DNA of 64,000 bases. Origin: Eretmocerus hayati (lineage: Eukaryota; Arthropoda; Insecta; Hymenoptera; Aphelinidae). Below the pieces are notes generated by a model, which ran no database searches, was not told the DNA's origin, and saw only the letters and a program-made list of their open reading frames with translations. Of this stretch, positions 24,088 to 37,000 are shown in pieces; the stretch's first letter is position 1; each line of letters begins with the position of its first letter. The DNA lies in assembly GCA_029851415.1 (NCBI GenBank), contig CM056742.1, positions 112,656,246 through 112,720,245 on the forward strand, written 5' to 3'. Both the position numbers and the translations under genes were made by a program.

Positions 24088-24261
24088 CATCTGTCTCACT
24101 CGCACGCAGTCCCACGGTGATAGCCCGCAACTCGCAGTCTATACCTTCCTATGTCTATGCCGTGCCATCAGATGCGAATGATTCTTACCTGTTTGAGACC
24201 GTGCTGGCATAGCATGTTTCGGGGCCGTGACACCCTATCATATTGTTGATGCCGTGCTGGC

Positions 24262-24596
24262 ATAGCTTCACTACTTGCAGCCCAGACGCAGGGGTGACAA
24301 GCGTAGTGCTTACCCTCCCCTCAAACCCCTCCAGCCATGCACAGAGCGCGCCGTGGCAAAGGTGAAGTCTCTCCGACTATTGGAAACTATTATGCGTTTT
24401 ATTTTAGATGGCAGAAAAAAGCAATATGGCCGAATCCTGAATCTCTTCCATAAGAATAACACGGGGGGGAAGATAAAAGCGCTTACCGAATGTTAGCCCC
24501 CAATCGTCTGCAGGTCGGTTAACAAGAGGGGCTTGAGGGGAGGGCAAGCACGACGCTTGTCACCCCTGCCCAGACGCAGACGCAGTTGGCATGAGT
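24262..24596. mobile_element. Small inverted-repeat element
   Basis: CCCAGACGCAGGGGTGACAA near 24281 is matched in reverse complement near 24580 (TTGTCACCCCTGCCCAGACG). The pairing runs inward for ~55 bases through CTTACCCTCCCCTCAAACCCC. The centre is ~170 bases with no ORF. Copies of CGTGCTGGCATAGC occur just upstream (near 24210 and 24253). Confidence 0.6.
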
Positions 24597-25597
24597 GGGG
24601 GTTGACTCGCATAGGCAGAGTGGCAGCACGGGAAAAAATAGTATGTGTATGGAAAGTGCTATGGTGTGTGATAGGGCTAGCACGGGCTAGTACACCACGA
24701 TTCAACACGAGAGTTATCCCCCCTCCTCCTCAATGGCATTGTCGTCTGTTTGTGAGAAAACCGTATCTCAGAACTGCTAATAACACGAGAGGAAGTTATT
24801 GGAAATCCAATGATGAAGATTTTGAGCTATTATAAGTACCAATCAGTGCATTATCAAAAGATTCACGTAGCTGGGAAGAACAGAGCGAGCCAGGGTCTTG
24901 CATGGCAGCCGTGATACTCTATGCAAAAAGCATAGACCAAATCTTGAAGTTGGTCCAACTTACTCAATTTTGCACGGATTCAAGCCCACGAACTTCAAAC
25001 TCTTTATTTTTGAAAACCTTAGAACTTTCTCCCATACTGTTGCCATATCCGAACTGTGGTTTTTGAGCTGAATGTATACAGTCCCACGCTGTATGCTGTA
25101 TCTTGGATCGCGCCCGCCAATCCTGTTAAGAGTGTAGTTGATGCGGTGGCCACGCATTGCGCACAGTCATCCGTTTTGAAACTCAAAAAAACTGCGGGGC
25201 TCGGAGAAATATCATTCCCAGCGCAGTCAAGAGCGCTCCCCATGCTCAAAATTTCTATCGACACGCCGTCTCGCGGTCAAAATACTTCATGATGAATTCA
25301 AAATCAACCAAACAATCGAGAACGACGTGGAATATTTACCCGCCTGGGGAGAATTTCTCTCCAAATTCCGAAAGAGTTTCATTGAGTGAGCTATTTTGTA
25401 CCGATCTCATTGAAACTCCTTTCAAAATTTGGATAGAAAAACTCCCTGCGGGTAGGTGAACATTGCACGTCGTTTTTCGTTGTCTCTTTGATTTCGAATG
25501 CATAGTAACCCAATTTCATCACAAGATTGCACTGAAAACTGCTAGAGAGTAAGGTCTAGTGATGGTACGGAAGCCGCTATATTCAGCGAATTACACT
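24597..25597. other. No feature recognised
   Basis: Overlapping short ORFs exist on both strands around 25.0-25.3 kb, but none has a motif I can name. A decayed element protein is possible. Confidence 0.35.
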
Positions 25598-26967
25598 TAT
25601 ACCACGGTGGCCCTGAACTATCATTTTATTCGTCGAAAAATAACCATGAAAATTCTAGTGGGACATGATTTTGGAGTCCTTCGGGGTCTTTCGCTAACTC
25701 CGAGTAAAATCGTAAACCTATCTGTTTTCTAATTTTCGTTATCCTTGTGTCCACGGGAGAAAAGATTAATTTTTCGATTTTTCAAACAGTATCCGGTCCT
25801 CTTAGCACGGTTCCTTTCAATTGAGGTCGACATATTACATACTCTGCTACTCGGTTTTCAATGAATCACTCATCAAGTATGCTTCTGAATCTCATACTTC
25901 AATATTCGGCAGCATATCTCAATGATTTTCCAAAGACTCAAGAAGAGAGAAACGTATATCCTAGTCTCATTGGACTGTTCATGAAAATAGGAATCTCTTT
26001 CGGATCCAACTCGATCACTCACTCAACGGATACTCGATAGACGTTTCAAGTCACTCAATCGAGATTCGGGTATGGTTTCATTGTATGTCAATCTGTGGGA
26101 ATGTATCACGTGTTTCTCACGAATATGAGTAAATTCATAGATAGAACCATGTAATATGAATCATACTGGTATTCTCTAAAACAGAGAAGGATATGAAATC
26201 ATGAAATAGTATACATCTTGAATGGTATAATATCATCGAAATTTCCAAGTCATGGAAAAAAATTCCATATGACTTATACATACACATAACTCTATTCCAT
26301 TCAAACTGCCATTACTTACACCTATTAACAAATGTTGGCTATTGTATTCAATCATTGCTCTCAATAACTTCTCACCGTAGTTTGGATGTTTCTCGTGGAC
26401 TTTATATCTACTCAAGATTGGTTTGAAATCTGCATGAATTGAGTCCGAGGCTTGCTCACTGTAGAATCCTAGCCCTCGTTGATACTCACGGCAAAATTCA
26501 ACAACACGATAGAAAATTGCATTGATTTTCGGAGTCACGAGTATGCCTAGGTCGAGTAAATTTCTCTTCGAATCATTGATATGTTCAAGGAAGTCAGAAA
26601 ATAGCTGATCGGAGAAGCATGAGTTGTTCACTTTTCGGAGATCGAAACGAAGAACTTTGATTTATAGACTCTAGAAATGTTTGAACTCTGAGTCGATGAC
26701 AAGAAAAAAGAGAAATAAGCATAATTTGACTCAGCTGCAGTCGAAGCACTGAGTGAGTGAGCAACGACATCGCTTGGATAATGAAAAAATTAACCCTTCC
26801 TCCCGTGTCACATAAATAACAAAAAATGAAAAAATTGCTGGGTCTACGATTTCACTCAGAGTTGGGGAGAGACCTGAGGGATTTCAGGATCATATTCCAC
26901 AAGAATTTTTATGATTATTCTTCGTCGAATTAAATGATAGTTGAGGGCCACCGTGATACGGGGGCAC
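25598..26967. mobile_element. TIR-type element carrying an unidentified ORF
   Basis: Arms of ~200 bases are inverted copies. CACGGTGGCCCTGAACTATC near 25606 matches the reverse of GATAGTTGAGGGCCACCGTG near 26938, continuing through the ATTCGTCGAA/TTCGTCGAAT block and on to the ACGGGAGAAAAGATTAATTT block near 25755, matched near 26785. The ~900-base middle holds the minus-strand ORF listed separately. This fits a DNA transposon shortened to its ends plus one exon. Exact termini and target duplication are not resolved. Confidence 0.55.
26233..26664 (-). CDS. Unidentified element protein, partial exon
   Basis: I do not recognise the family with certainty. The reading frame is open for ~143 codons from a stop near 26665 and has balanced, non-repetitive composition. 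A conserved-looking stretch runs LGFYSEQASDSIHADFKP, then YKVHEKHP, then a YNSQHL segment. I recall this GxxSEQ...H.DF...YKV...YNS pattern from uncharacterised, repeat-associated arthropod proteins. A good splice donor (ATAG then GTGTAAGT, 26314-26321) falls right after the YNSQHL part, so the true exon probably ends at 26322 and the last ~30 codons shown are intron. It lies inside an inverted-repeat element, which suggests a transposase-type or accessory protein. No catalytic residues can be assigned. Confidence 0.35.
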
Positions 26968-27639
26968 CGGTGTGTGAACAACGACACCGATGCACCTCCT
27001 CATTCAAAGCACAGAATCCCTGAATATGGCGTAGCAAAACAGGAAAACTCCCCTCGCTCCTTTATCCAGTCCCTTGAATCATAGGGGCTCTACTGAAGAG
27101 CACTCTTTGTGCTTGCAACGAGCTACAATTGTACAGACGGATAATCTATCAACCAGTATTGCCTACGGTAAGCTGCGACTGTTGAGATGCTAACGTTGGA
27201 ATAGGTGTCATTTACATGTCTTAAATGATTGGAAATGGAGAGATTTAGGTTTGGATGTACGTTGTAGGATCATGGACCGAATCAAACCACTCTGGAATTG
27301 TCCTTAGGCGTAGGGCTTATTCGACCTATTCCATCGGATTTGCTTTTGATCTACGAGTCTGTGACCTTGTATGTGACAGAGACAAATGAACTACTGCAAT
27401 TTTTTTTCTTTTTTATTATATAACGCTTCATCCAATCTCCGCTGAGATTATTTAGCAATTGATTACACATGAAATACACATAATCTTATATACTAAATAT
27501 TCCTATCAAATTTTTTAATAGAAATGAACATTAACAATGGTTCCATTCTCATAACAATTCAATATACATGAAAATCTCGTCTATAACTGTAAATTGCAGT
27601 CTTCAAGGAATTTGTGAATCAATTTGCAAAGATTCACAA
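26968..27639. other. No feature recognised
   Basis: Sequence between the TIR element and the non-LTR remnant. No ORF or repeat stands out. Confidence 0.4.
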
Positions 27640-28745
27640 GGAGGACAAAGCTAGATAATGGAAGAGTCAATTTGATCTTTCTGAGTTTCTTGATAAAGTC
27701 GAGCGTTGCTGATCATACAATGAATAGAATAGAATATGGTCTAAATCTTGGATATCGTACCCACATTCGCAATCGTGATGATCGATATAACCTTTGCGAG
27801 CGAGAGAATGTGCCAAATTATAGTGATTTGATCGGATTCTATGGATAGTCGTAATCGTTTCTCGAGGGAGGTCTGTGTTGCTAAACAAGGGTTTAGCATT
27901 CCGGTCCCGGTATTTCTCAAGGAAATATGTTCTTTCAGTGAGAGATTTGGACTCGATTACGCCAAAGCTTCTGTTCTTCGATTCTGCTCTAACATGCTAC
28001 GAAAAGTCGGTAAACGGAATGGCAATAGACTCGTCTGGTGGAATTTTAGCCGCTACTTTGGCTGGTTCATCAGCTAACTCATTTCCTAGTATACCTTGAT
28101 GAGAAGACACCCAGACGAATTTGATACTAGACTGAATAGGAGATGATGACTGAAGACGTAAGACTTTGTCTTTTATCTTTGAAATGTACGGATTGATTCT
28201 GATAGCAATCCGGTTGTTCTAAAGTGGGAGCAGTGCACTAAGAAAGTTGCTAAATATAATCGAATTTTGAGAAGAATTTACTAAAGTAAGGTCAACTGCA
28301 TCTCTAATAGCTATACATTCGGCTGTGTACACTGAAGTTTCTTCAATCATAGAATTGATATTTTAAACATTTCAAGATGGGCAAAGACAAGCACTACCAG
28401 CTGAGAGCGATGAATCTGATTGACTACCATCTGTAAAGAATCCACGAGCATTCAGACTGTCAATGAAAAGCTCGACTAGTACATTGGGACTCTCGCTATA
28501 TTTGAGTGTTTTATCAAATTCTACATCTACGTCTAGAGACGACGTCTTTGTTTCAAACTTGTATGAATGAATACCGTAAACATTACGAGTGTCTATATGC
28601 GTAATCGATGGCAGTACTCTTCCAATGCAATCATATGATAGCCTATCCTTAATCTGTCTACCTAATATACGGTCTTGAGAGAGTTTCTGGAATCTCACAA
28701 TTGCTTTATGGACTGGGAGATTGTTATTCGTCGGAATCTTCAATA
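27640..28745 (-). pseudogene. C-terminus of a non-LTR retrotransposon ORF2 with RNase H
   Basis: Three minus-strand reading frames, broken by frameshifts and stops, together read as the end of an I-type ORF2. First comes a linker that ends in FFTDGSQSD and then AGSACLCP, the first RNase H acidic motif (TDGS). Then TAECIAIRDAV supplies the conserved Glu. Then VWVSSHQGILGNELADE is the RNase H motif ahead of the last Asp. At the end, SNHYNLAHSLARKGY followed by CECGYDIQDLDHILF is the usual terminal cysteine/histidine region. RNase H removes the RNA strand during reverse transcription. The reverse transcriptase part is absent upstream, and the element is long dead. The I/Loa-like assignment is from the RNase H and tail; the exact clade is open. 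Confidence 0.7.
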
Positions 28746-29264
28746 AATGATTATTTCCTAAGAAAATGTCCCTTTCTGTGATTGATATCAGTTCCGATTC
28801 TGACAGTAGTACATTCGTGGGAGTGCTATTTCTATACGAGTAGTTCCGCGCGAAACAGACCTACGAAAAAGGGTCATGTCTTAAATTTTTTTCTCGACTT
28901 TTTATTCGATTCTGTGGTACAAAATATGAACTTTTTACTACCTATGAGGCCCCAAAAGATTTTTCCAGGTACCTTCAACGTACATTACTTTGTTCTTTCG
29001 AATTATTTCCAACAGAAGAGTAAGGGTATTTCTTTCAATGAAATAAATTTTTCTCAAATTCGTTCACAGATACAGAGATGCGGTTTGCGGCATTCAAAAA
29101 GTCTTTAAATAACCGACCGAAATCGGTCTTGTAAAGTTGATTTTGATGTCTTGGGTGATTTTATCGGGCAAAAGAGTGGAAAACATAGAAGATCAAATTT
29201 CTCGAAAACCCAATTTTTAGGAATTTTGAAAATTTGATATTTCATGTAAAATTTTGTGTTTCTT
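28746..29264. other. Possible outer flank of a palindrome; no gene
   Basis: AT-rich sequence left of the foldback at 29.27 kb. A 108-codon open frame on the plus strand shows no recognisable motif. Confidence 0.35.
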
Positions 29265-29835
29265 CAGGAAAAAATAGTCCCGAATCCCTTTTTTGCGTTC
29301 TAACACATATTTCTGCCAATTATCACAAATCCATTCCCCAGGCTTTTAGAAATCGTCTGTTTCTTGCGCATGCGCGGAAAGTTGGATCCTTGGAACCAAT
29401 TTTATTGGAAAGCCAAGAAGGTTTCCTAAAAAATGACCCCTTGCCAAAGTCAATTCCACGCATTTGAGCTAGAGTTGCAACGTTCGAAAGATCACTGAAT
29501 CTTGATAGTCCCTTTGAGGCGGGTCGGAGGTACTGGAGACAGCAGTAAGAAAAATCCACGCCTGCCCCCGTTCGATGGCGTCCATCAACGTGTCGCACTC
29601 GAGCTGGAGGCTCATCTTCCATACGTTATAGATTCGGTTCAAATGCATGAAATTGACTTCGGCAGGTGGTCATTCTGAAGAAAATTTCCTTGGCTTCCCA
29701 ATCGAATTGATTTTAAGGATCCAAATTCCTGCGCATGCGCAGAAAACAGACGATTTCCAAAAGCCTGGAAAATGGATTTGTGATAATTGGTAGAAATAGG
29801 TGTTAGAAGGCAGAAAAGGATTCGCCTCTCATTCT
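29265..29835. repeat. Foldback repeat, centre ~29,550
   Basis: Arms 29265-29475 and 29635-29835 are inverted copies with scattered mismatches. Paired words include GGATCCTTGGAACCAATTTT/AATTGATTTTAAGGATCC, TTGCGCATGCGCGGAAA/TGCGCATGCGCAGAAAA and CCAATTATCACAAATCCATT/AATGGATTTGTGATAATTGG. The ~160-base loop contains a GC-rich stretch. No ORF. Confidence 0.75.
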
Positions 29836-30169
29836 TTGTGTACTGAGAAATGAGCCACGGGGAACGTTTTCCTGATTAAATATCATATTCATACGGTTTG
29901 TATAGCTCATGACATTTTTCCATGATTCAATGGTCTGTCTGAAAAGAACGCAAGTAGCTTTCCAAGCACCGACTCCATATTTTAAGCCTATTTTGCAAAA
30001 AGGAGCAGTTTCGATTTTTTGGCGATGAAGTTTCATCGTTTTTCGGCACTAGGAATCGAATCCCATTCCCGGTTTTGGGCGACATTTCAGGCAAACTTTT
30101 TTTCGCCACTGGCACGCCGTGAGTAGTAGCCCGATGAGAACGCGCGCGTGGCGATAGACTATTTTTGTG
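29836..30169. other. No feature recognised
   Basis: Sequence between the foldback and the ORF1 remnant, possibly including that remnant's ORF1-ORF2 junction. Nothing is supportable. Confidence 0.35.
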
Positions 30170-31020
30170 TCAGTCGGAACCTTCAAGTTCCATTTGCTGG
30201 TTATTCTTCACAGGTTGAAGTTTATGAAAATCGCGAACCGACAGTATTGGAATGGGCTGCCCACTAGGGCCAGGACGCATAACCACTGTGAGATTGCGAC
30301 GCACGGGTCTGAGGCAGTCTAATGCTTTGTATTTCATCAAAACTGCGCGCCAGATGCTGTATACTCCAGACAGCAGAACTGGATTGACATGAATTCGAAT
30401 AGGATCGCCGATCCCGAAGATTGAAAGTGCAGTCTTATCCTTGAGATTGGATGATTTTGACTCGACGAAATCACGCACAGTGGGTGATGAGGATTTAGCA
30501 AAGATGCAGATTGATTCTGGTCGAGAAGTGGCGGGCTATTCGGGGTCAAGGGTGAAGTGGTGGCATATCCCAACGACGGACGAATGAAATAGCTCTAACT
30601 GATTCAGCACAATCCATTCCACTGAGGATTTTTAAGACCATGTCGTGATCAATCATTTACAGTCCCGATGGAATGCCAGAAAATCGAATTTTGCATTCGT
30701 CAACCAGAACGCGCGCCGCAGCCATCTCAGCTTGAATGTTTGGAATCGTTTGGGACTGCTCGCGCTGAGCACTCGCTACTTCTGGGAGTTTGTTGATAAC
30801 TTCGGTAAGCTGCGATTGAAGGCCGGTCTGAGATGAGCTCAACGCTGTACTAAGCTTGCAAATATACTGAGGAACAGTCTTATCTCCAGCAATAGCAGCG
30901 AATAGGGCCTCGGAATTGTCCACCGTGTCAGTGGACGTGAACAAAGATGATGTGCAAGCAATTTTCACGCGAGAGTCAGATAGGCTAGGCGGGGAAGAAG
31001 CAGAACGCTTACAAGAGTCG
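30170..31020 (-). pseudogene. ORF1 remnant of a CR1/Jockey-like non-LTR element
   Basis: On the minus strand a reading frame starts near SCKRSASSPPS and runs through an acidic/coiled segment (SQTGLQSQLTEVINKLPEV) and KIRFSGIP. After a stop it continues with HDMVLKILSGMD. After frameshifts it ends in HVNPVLLSGVYSIWRAVL, then LRPVRRNLTVVMRP and PILSVRDFHKL. The last part has the spacing of the FP25-type C-terminal domain found in many arthropod non-LTR ORF1 proteins; the intact counterpart here is at 53.2-54.1 kb. ORF1 proteins bind element RNA. At least one stop and two frameshifts mean it is dead. No ORF2 follows, so the element was deleted beyond ORF1. Confidence 0.5.
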
Positions 31021-32267
31021 CGACGTGTGTGGTATGATCAGATGGGCCGGCGAAGAGTGAGGGAATAGGAGAAGCTATGGCTGACTGGCAACGATTTAGT
31101 GTGAGTGTAAAAATGTGCACGGATAGGGGGAGGCGTACTTGATGGAGAGAGCGAATGAGATAGTGAATGTACTGGGTCTGCGATACACGGAGGGCACGTA
31201 TAACTCGCGTTGACAGGTGCGGATAGCAATGTACACAAATCATGAACTAGTCCAGCGCAATAATGCACTGACTCGAGGTATCGCCTCTCTTCACGGGTTT
31301 TTTGCAAAGCGCGAACACATTCTCCAAACCACCACACAATGCACTCATCACTTACAGAACATGAACATAGCCTCACTTCAATCACATACGATCAGGCAGA
31401 AGACGATAGACGGACGAGAGCGTCAGTGGTCACAGGAGAAGCCGTATGCTACAACAAATCAGCACTGCATAGCGTCGTATAGCTGTTGTTTTGTGAGCAG
31501 AGCTGATCTCAAGGCTGGGCGCTCCTTGTCAAGCCGGATCAGACGACATTTTGAGGCTAAATAATGTGCAATCTACTGGTGTCGCTATCACCACTTTGAT
31601 GTGCAAAAAAGCTGCGCCGTCGAGAATAATTAGCTATGCGGTGACACGACCTCAAACCGGAGGCAACAGGTATTTTGGCTTCCTGACTTTAAAATTTGAG
31701 CCGACCTGGTGAAACTCAATGATGACAAGAGCCAGTGGAAGTACAAGAATACCCGTGAACCAAATCCCCCTCTCGAGAGTGCGAGATGGTGGAGTAAGCG
31801 GGTGCGTCTACATTAGATCCCAGATCCTGTAGTTGCTTGCATGCAGCTGCTTGCAAGCAGTTGGGTGATTTTATGGGTAAGGTAGAGCGCGGACAGAAAC
31901 AATATTCAGTGTTTAAAAATGAGCACTGATGGATCATTATTGACTGTCGGGTTTTTAATTTGTTCACTGAGTACTCAAAAGGAAAATAATCAGCGCGGAG
32001 GGAATGAAGATGATCATTAATGGAATTTCCCTCGGTCCACACTTATAACACTTCAAACACTTCGGAAGCAGCCAACCGCGGCTAGAATAATACATCTACT
32101 TTTTCCAGAATTCGTCCCATTTCTCGGAGCTCACCCGCGTAAGCCTCGTGCGTTGGATTTTTGGAAATCGCTTCTTTGCCAAGTCCATGTTGTGCTGTTA
32201 TTGATGTATAGCTGTCGTTTGCTTTGCAGCCTCGTTCGCAGCTATCGCCTCATCGGCGATCAACTTA
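31021..32267. other. No feature recognised
   Basis: Mixed-composition sequence that may include the leader of the ORF1 remnant at its left edge. Several 100-codon frames overlap on opposite strands without motifs. Confidence 0.35.
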
Positions 32268-32553
32268 ATCCCATACCGGTGGGGGAACAGTTTTTCTAAG
32301 ATATATTTTTCAATCCATTTTCTTCTAAGAATTTTTATTTCTAACAAAATTTATTTTCTAAAAAATGTTTCCTCTAAAAATACTTTTGTTCTAAAATTTT
32401 GGATTCCTAATAATCCTTTTTTTCTAATAGAGAAATGTCTGAGAGAATGTTTTTTCTAAATTCCCATTCGACTAATAAAAATCTTCGTACATGAAATTTA
32501 GAGCGTGATATTGTGGCCTATGCTGCGGAGATATACCAAGATTTCATCATTTT

Positions 32554-33567
32554 CTACATATTCGTGGTAACATGAAACAATGTCATGAATTCGGTCTTCA
32601 GCTCGTCTTCTCTCAACATCCACTCTCTGCCTGATTCGCTGTCCTTCTTCAATCTGACGAAGTGTCTGGTTGTTTTTTTTTTAATCTCCTCAACGAAACC
32701 ATAAAGACTTGGATGTTTGCGCCTCCCCATAAGAACCTGCAGTCGATTGTGCAATCCTTCAGACTGTTCATTAGTACGCGCAGTCCGACCCAATACTGAT
32801 TGATACTGGTTCCAGACTGGGGGATGGTATCGAGGGGGCACTGCTCGTCTTCTCCCTCTAGCTGCTCTGCCACGGATACAAGTCAGGTTCAGATGATCTG
32901 ATATTTCAAGTAAATATTCTGGTAACTCATCAACTACAGAATAAAAGTGAGTTTGTACATCATCTCCGGGTACAAATGCCAGAGCAGTCAGCATATGAAG
33001 TCCATTTCGAATGCTCCTATCAGTGGGATCTGCGTACCGAACTTGCAGACCTTCGGACTGGACATGCCTGTACATTGTTTGGCCAAAGTGGAAAAAGCAT
33101 GCTCGAGCTCTATCTTCACCAACATGTAGTTCTATAGCATTGATGAGGCCGAGCTCGAAATCACATAAGACTTTTGATAGCAGGTTTACTTGAATCTCGA
33201 ACGCCCTTGCTTTGGAAAGTATGATTTCAAAAACTTTCCCGTAGGATATCTCCTCTTTGTTTTCAAGTAGAGCGTATACGGAAAGGAGCGCCGTTGGTTG
33301 ATCTCCTTGTTCAACTGAGCCCATGATCGCAAACAACTGCGAGAAAATTGGAGGAGCTGGTTTGAAAGTTCCATCAGCAAACCACAGTATTGCTCGAAAT
33401 AATCTTCTTAAATTTTCTACTGTAGCAAAAACTAATATCCTCCCAATTCTGAGATCTGCCTCATCAATCTTTGAGTCATAAAGTAAAAATCTATCACCAT
33501 CTTTGGTTCGCTTATAAATATGAGGGAGCTCTCCAAAATCCTGTAAAGTCTGAGGATTTGCTGGCAT
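32554..33567 (-). pseudogene. MULE transposase, DDE catalytic part
   Basis: An open frame of 337 codons from ATG, although the protein originally began further upstream, where the N-terminal part has frameshifts. Catalytic residues in MULE order are visible: Asp65 in WFADGTFK, Asp136 in CDFELGLINAI, and Glu270 in NEQSEGLHNRL. The CFFHFGQTMYRHVQ segment is the family's conserved helix with its C/H pair. MULE transposases bind the terminal inverted repeats and cut and paste the element, leaving 8-10 bp duplications. A run of more than 10 G's lies just upstream of the ATG (near 33585), where the frame is lost. The catalytic part looks intact, but the DNA-binding part is broken. Confidence 0.8.
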
Positions 33568-33736
33568 GTCTCTCAGCCGACGGGGGGGGGGGGCATATTT
33601 CTCAACTTAAGTCCGTCCGGAAGCTGTGCGAAAATACCTGGAAGCAGTGGACGGGAATGCAATTCTTTGTTGTTGTCAAGCAGATGAGGTTAGCTCACTC
33701 TATCCTCGTGATTTCCATGCACGACGTATTCAAAAC

Positions 33737-33995
33737 TCATAAGAAATAGAGGAACACCATCCTAGGATACTCCGCACGACAAGTAGAATGTTGAGTTTTC
33801 AATGCTCGGATGATTTGAGCGGGTGGCGCCTCAGGGTGTTCGCGAGCATGCCGTTTCACATAATCAACCACTCCAACGGCTTCAATTCTTTGAAAATTCG
33901 GTGCATGATTGTGTTCGGATGCTCCATGCACCTCTGTTCCTGCTGGGCCTTGTAGAATGGTAATCTCACCTTCTTCGTTTTCTGTTATGGCTCGC
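33737..33995 (-). pseudogene. MULE N-terminal linker after FLYWCH
   Basis: The minus frame reads CPARAITENEEGE at the nested-element junction (the distal half of FLYWCH), then EVHGASEHNHAPNF with the HNH of the zinc finger. IEAVGVVDYVKRHAREHPEA and IIRALKTQHS follow. This is the usual region between FLYWCH and the catalytic domain. It is separated from the catalytic part by stops and frameshifts over 33.57-33.74 kb. Confidence 0.7.
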
Positions 33996-34007
33996 GCAGG
34001 ACATTGA

Positions 34008-34016
34008 TTTTTTAAA
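34008..34016. repeat. 9-bp target duplication, left copy
   Basis: TTTTTTAAA directly outside the left end of the nested foldback element. The identical 9-mer lies outside its right end at 37332-37340. Confidence 0.8.
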
Positions 34017-37000
34017 CGGCTTGTCTATACGGCCGGACTCGCGTACGCGAACCTTCGCGTACGCGAAGAGAGAGTTCTGGTGGACGACGCATGTGACGTC
34101 TTCGCCGAAAAAATCCCTAGGAAATCCGTCGCGTACGCGAAATACCGCGGGCCCTTGGCCCAGCCTTCGCGTACGCGAACACTTTGCAAGGTGTCGGTCC
34201 GAATATGGAGAACAAGCACATTTTCGTGTACGCGAATGAAGAAGCCTTCGCGTACGCGAAGAATTCCTGATTTTGCATGAACGACAATGGCGTGGAATTG
34301 ATTCTCGCTTCAATACGAACTACGACCATCTTCGCGTACGCGAAGACTTTGCAAGGTGTCGGTCCGAATATGGAGAACAAGCAGATTTTCGTGTACGCGA
34401 AGGAAGCAGCCTTCGCGTACGCGAAGAATTCCTGATTTTGCATAAACGACAATGGCGTGGAATTGATTCTCGCTTCAATACGAACTACGAGGGCGAAGGG
34501 AGCCCATTCTTTGCCTACGCGAAGACTTTGCGAGGTGCGCGTCCAAAAATTTTTGCGTACGCGAAGGCTTTGCAGAGCGCCGTTTCAAAAATCTTCGCGT
34601 ACGCGAAGGAGCCATCATCTCGCGTGCGCGAAGACTTTGCAAGGTGCCGGTCTCAGTATGGAGAACAGGCATTCCGTGCAATATCTCAGAGATATTTGAA
34701 AATGGTTTTTAAGTGAAACTATTATCTTTCTGAAGATTCTAGGAAATTCGAAGATTTTTCAGCAAGTGGTTTACTGAAAAATTGTCAGTGGGATCGATAA
34801 TCATACTTTCGGGATATTAATGTGGAACCTTCTAGCAATCTTTTACAAACATCACGAAAATTTGCGCCTGATCAAAACTGGTGACAGATTGCCAGCGGAA
34901 TGCTGCAGAAATATCTGGGAATGGAGAAATGTCAAGAAAAACTGCTCAGAAGGTGGTCTCCATCTTGGAGCCAAGATTATGTATCTATTTTGACTGAAAA
35001 AGCAAGAGTGGATGACATACTAATTTCGCGCACGCGAAATCGTTTCCCCTTCGCTTACGCGAAATATTTGGAAAGGCGCCTCGTAAAGCTTTCGCGCAGA
35101 GGCGGATCCAGGGCCATAGTTGGTTGTCTGAGCATACATGTATGTGTACATCACGCGAGCACATACACACACAGAGATAAGAATCATCGCTACCCCCCTC
35201 GCTCGAAGCCCACACACCTGAGACCTTGCCGTCCAGCGCGGATTATTTAACCAGGCAACTAACTTTGCAAGAAACACCTTGTAATCCTCATGCCAATGAC
35301 TCGTGACCGCTCCCTTTGCGTACCTGACAATTGAGTAGCTCGCTTTTCGTGTTCGCGTACGCGAATGTGGTACGCTACACAGACCTGCTAGCTGCTCGAT
35401 TGGAGCGAGCATTAAATTCACGCCATTGTCGCCTATGCGAAATCAGGAATTCTTCGCGTACGCGAAAATCGCGTACGCCTGTTCTCCATATTGAGACCGG
35501 CACCTTGCAAAGTCTTCGCACACGCGAGATGATGGCTCCTTCGCGTACGCGAAGATTTTTGAAACGGCGCTCTGGGTACCTATTGAAGTAAAAATTTCGC
35601 AATTCGCACGGCGCAGCCCGCGCGTGAAATTTTTTCTCGCGGGTGTAAAATGATTATTGATTTTATGTAGCGACCACGGAAATCGTCTGCTGAGCATTGT
35701 TTTGATCCAGCTGCATAACCCCCCGCCGCGTGCTCTTCTGCTTATTACTAGATATGTTTTTGTGATCACCAGCCTAGTGATAATGATCCACAAAAATCCG
35801 TAGACGTACCTTCAATAGCTCCTGTAAAGTCATGCTGGTCCCCAAGTCTTGAAATTAAAAATCAATGTTTCATTAAAACGGCTCATAGGTGTGATGCATG
35901 TGATTTTGTTGAGTTGCAGATTGATGAGTTGATACGCAATACGCATGGATCAATCAGCTTTTGTGCAATATGACTTTACTAATAGGTAGAACCAAAATAT
36001 GATTCTACTAAAGTATTTTAATCACTCTCAACATCAATTCTCCCTTCCTAAAAATTGGCGTGAATTTAGAGATTGAACTACAAATTAGGCAACTAATAAT
36101 TCATGTCTGATTCTCACACTAATCTTAGGTAGATCTAAAATTTTGCTCCCGAAGCTGCCTGAATCCCTGGAGATATCTGCTGACTCTCTGAATTGATGGT
36201 CCATCATCCATCTGAAATTAGTTTAATTGGCTGATATGTAGCTTAATACCCAAGCATCATAGTTTGAACTTGAGCAAATTCTGAGGGAAGAAGGCATGAT
36301 TTCAGATATTGTTAAGATACCCTAATAAAATCATATTTTGGTTTCACCTAGTAGAGTCATATCGCACAAAAGGTGATTGTGACATGCATATTGCATATCA
36401 CCGCGTCAATCTGCACCTCAACAAAATTACATGATACCCGAGAGCCGTTTCAAAGAAACATTGAGTTTTGATTTCAAGACTTGGGGACCAGCATGACTCT
36501 ACAGGAGCTATTGAAGGTATTTACGTCTACGGATTTTTGTGGATCATTATCACCAGGCTGGTAAACGAGGAGAATTATCAGTATAATGGGCAGAACACGC
36601 GGTGGGGGGTTATGCAACTCAATCAAAACAATGCTCAGCAGACAATTTTCGTGGTCGCCACATAATAAAATCGATAATCATTTCACGCCCGCGAGAGAGA
36701 ATTTCGAGCGCACCTTGCGCCGTGCAAATTGCAAATTTTCACTTCAATAGGTATCCTGCAAAGCATTCGCGTACGCGAAAATTTTTGGACGCGCACCTCG
36801 CAAAGTCTTCGCGTAGGCAAAGAATGGGCTCCCTTCGCCCTCGTAGTTCGTATTGAAGCGAGAATCAATTCCACGCCATTGTCGTTTATGCAAAATCAGG
36901 AATTCTTCGCGTAAGCGAAGGCTTCTTCCTTCGCGTACACGAGAATGTGCTTGTTCTCCATATTCGGACCGACACCTTGCAAAGTGTTCGCGTACGCGAA

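Noticed and set aside
25019..25292. Small protein at 25.0-25.3 kb
   Set aside because: Three overlapping frames on both strands with no motif and no consistent start.
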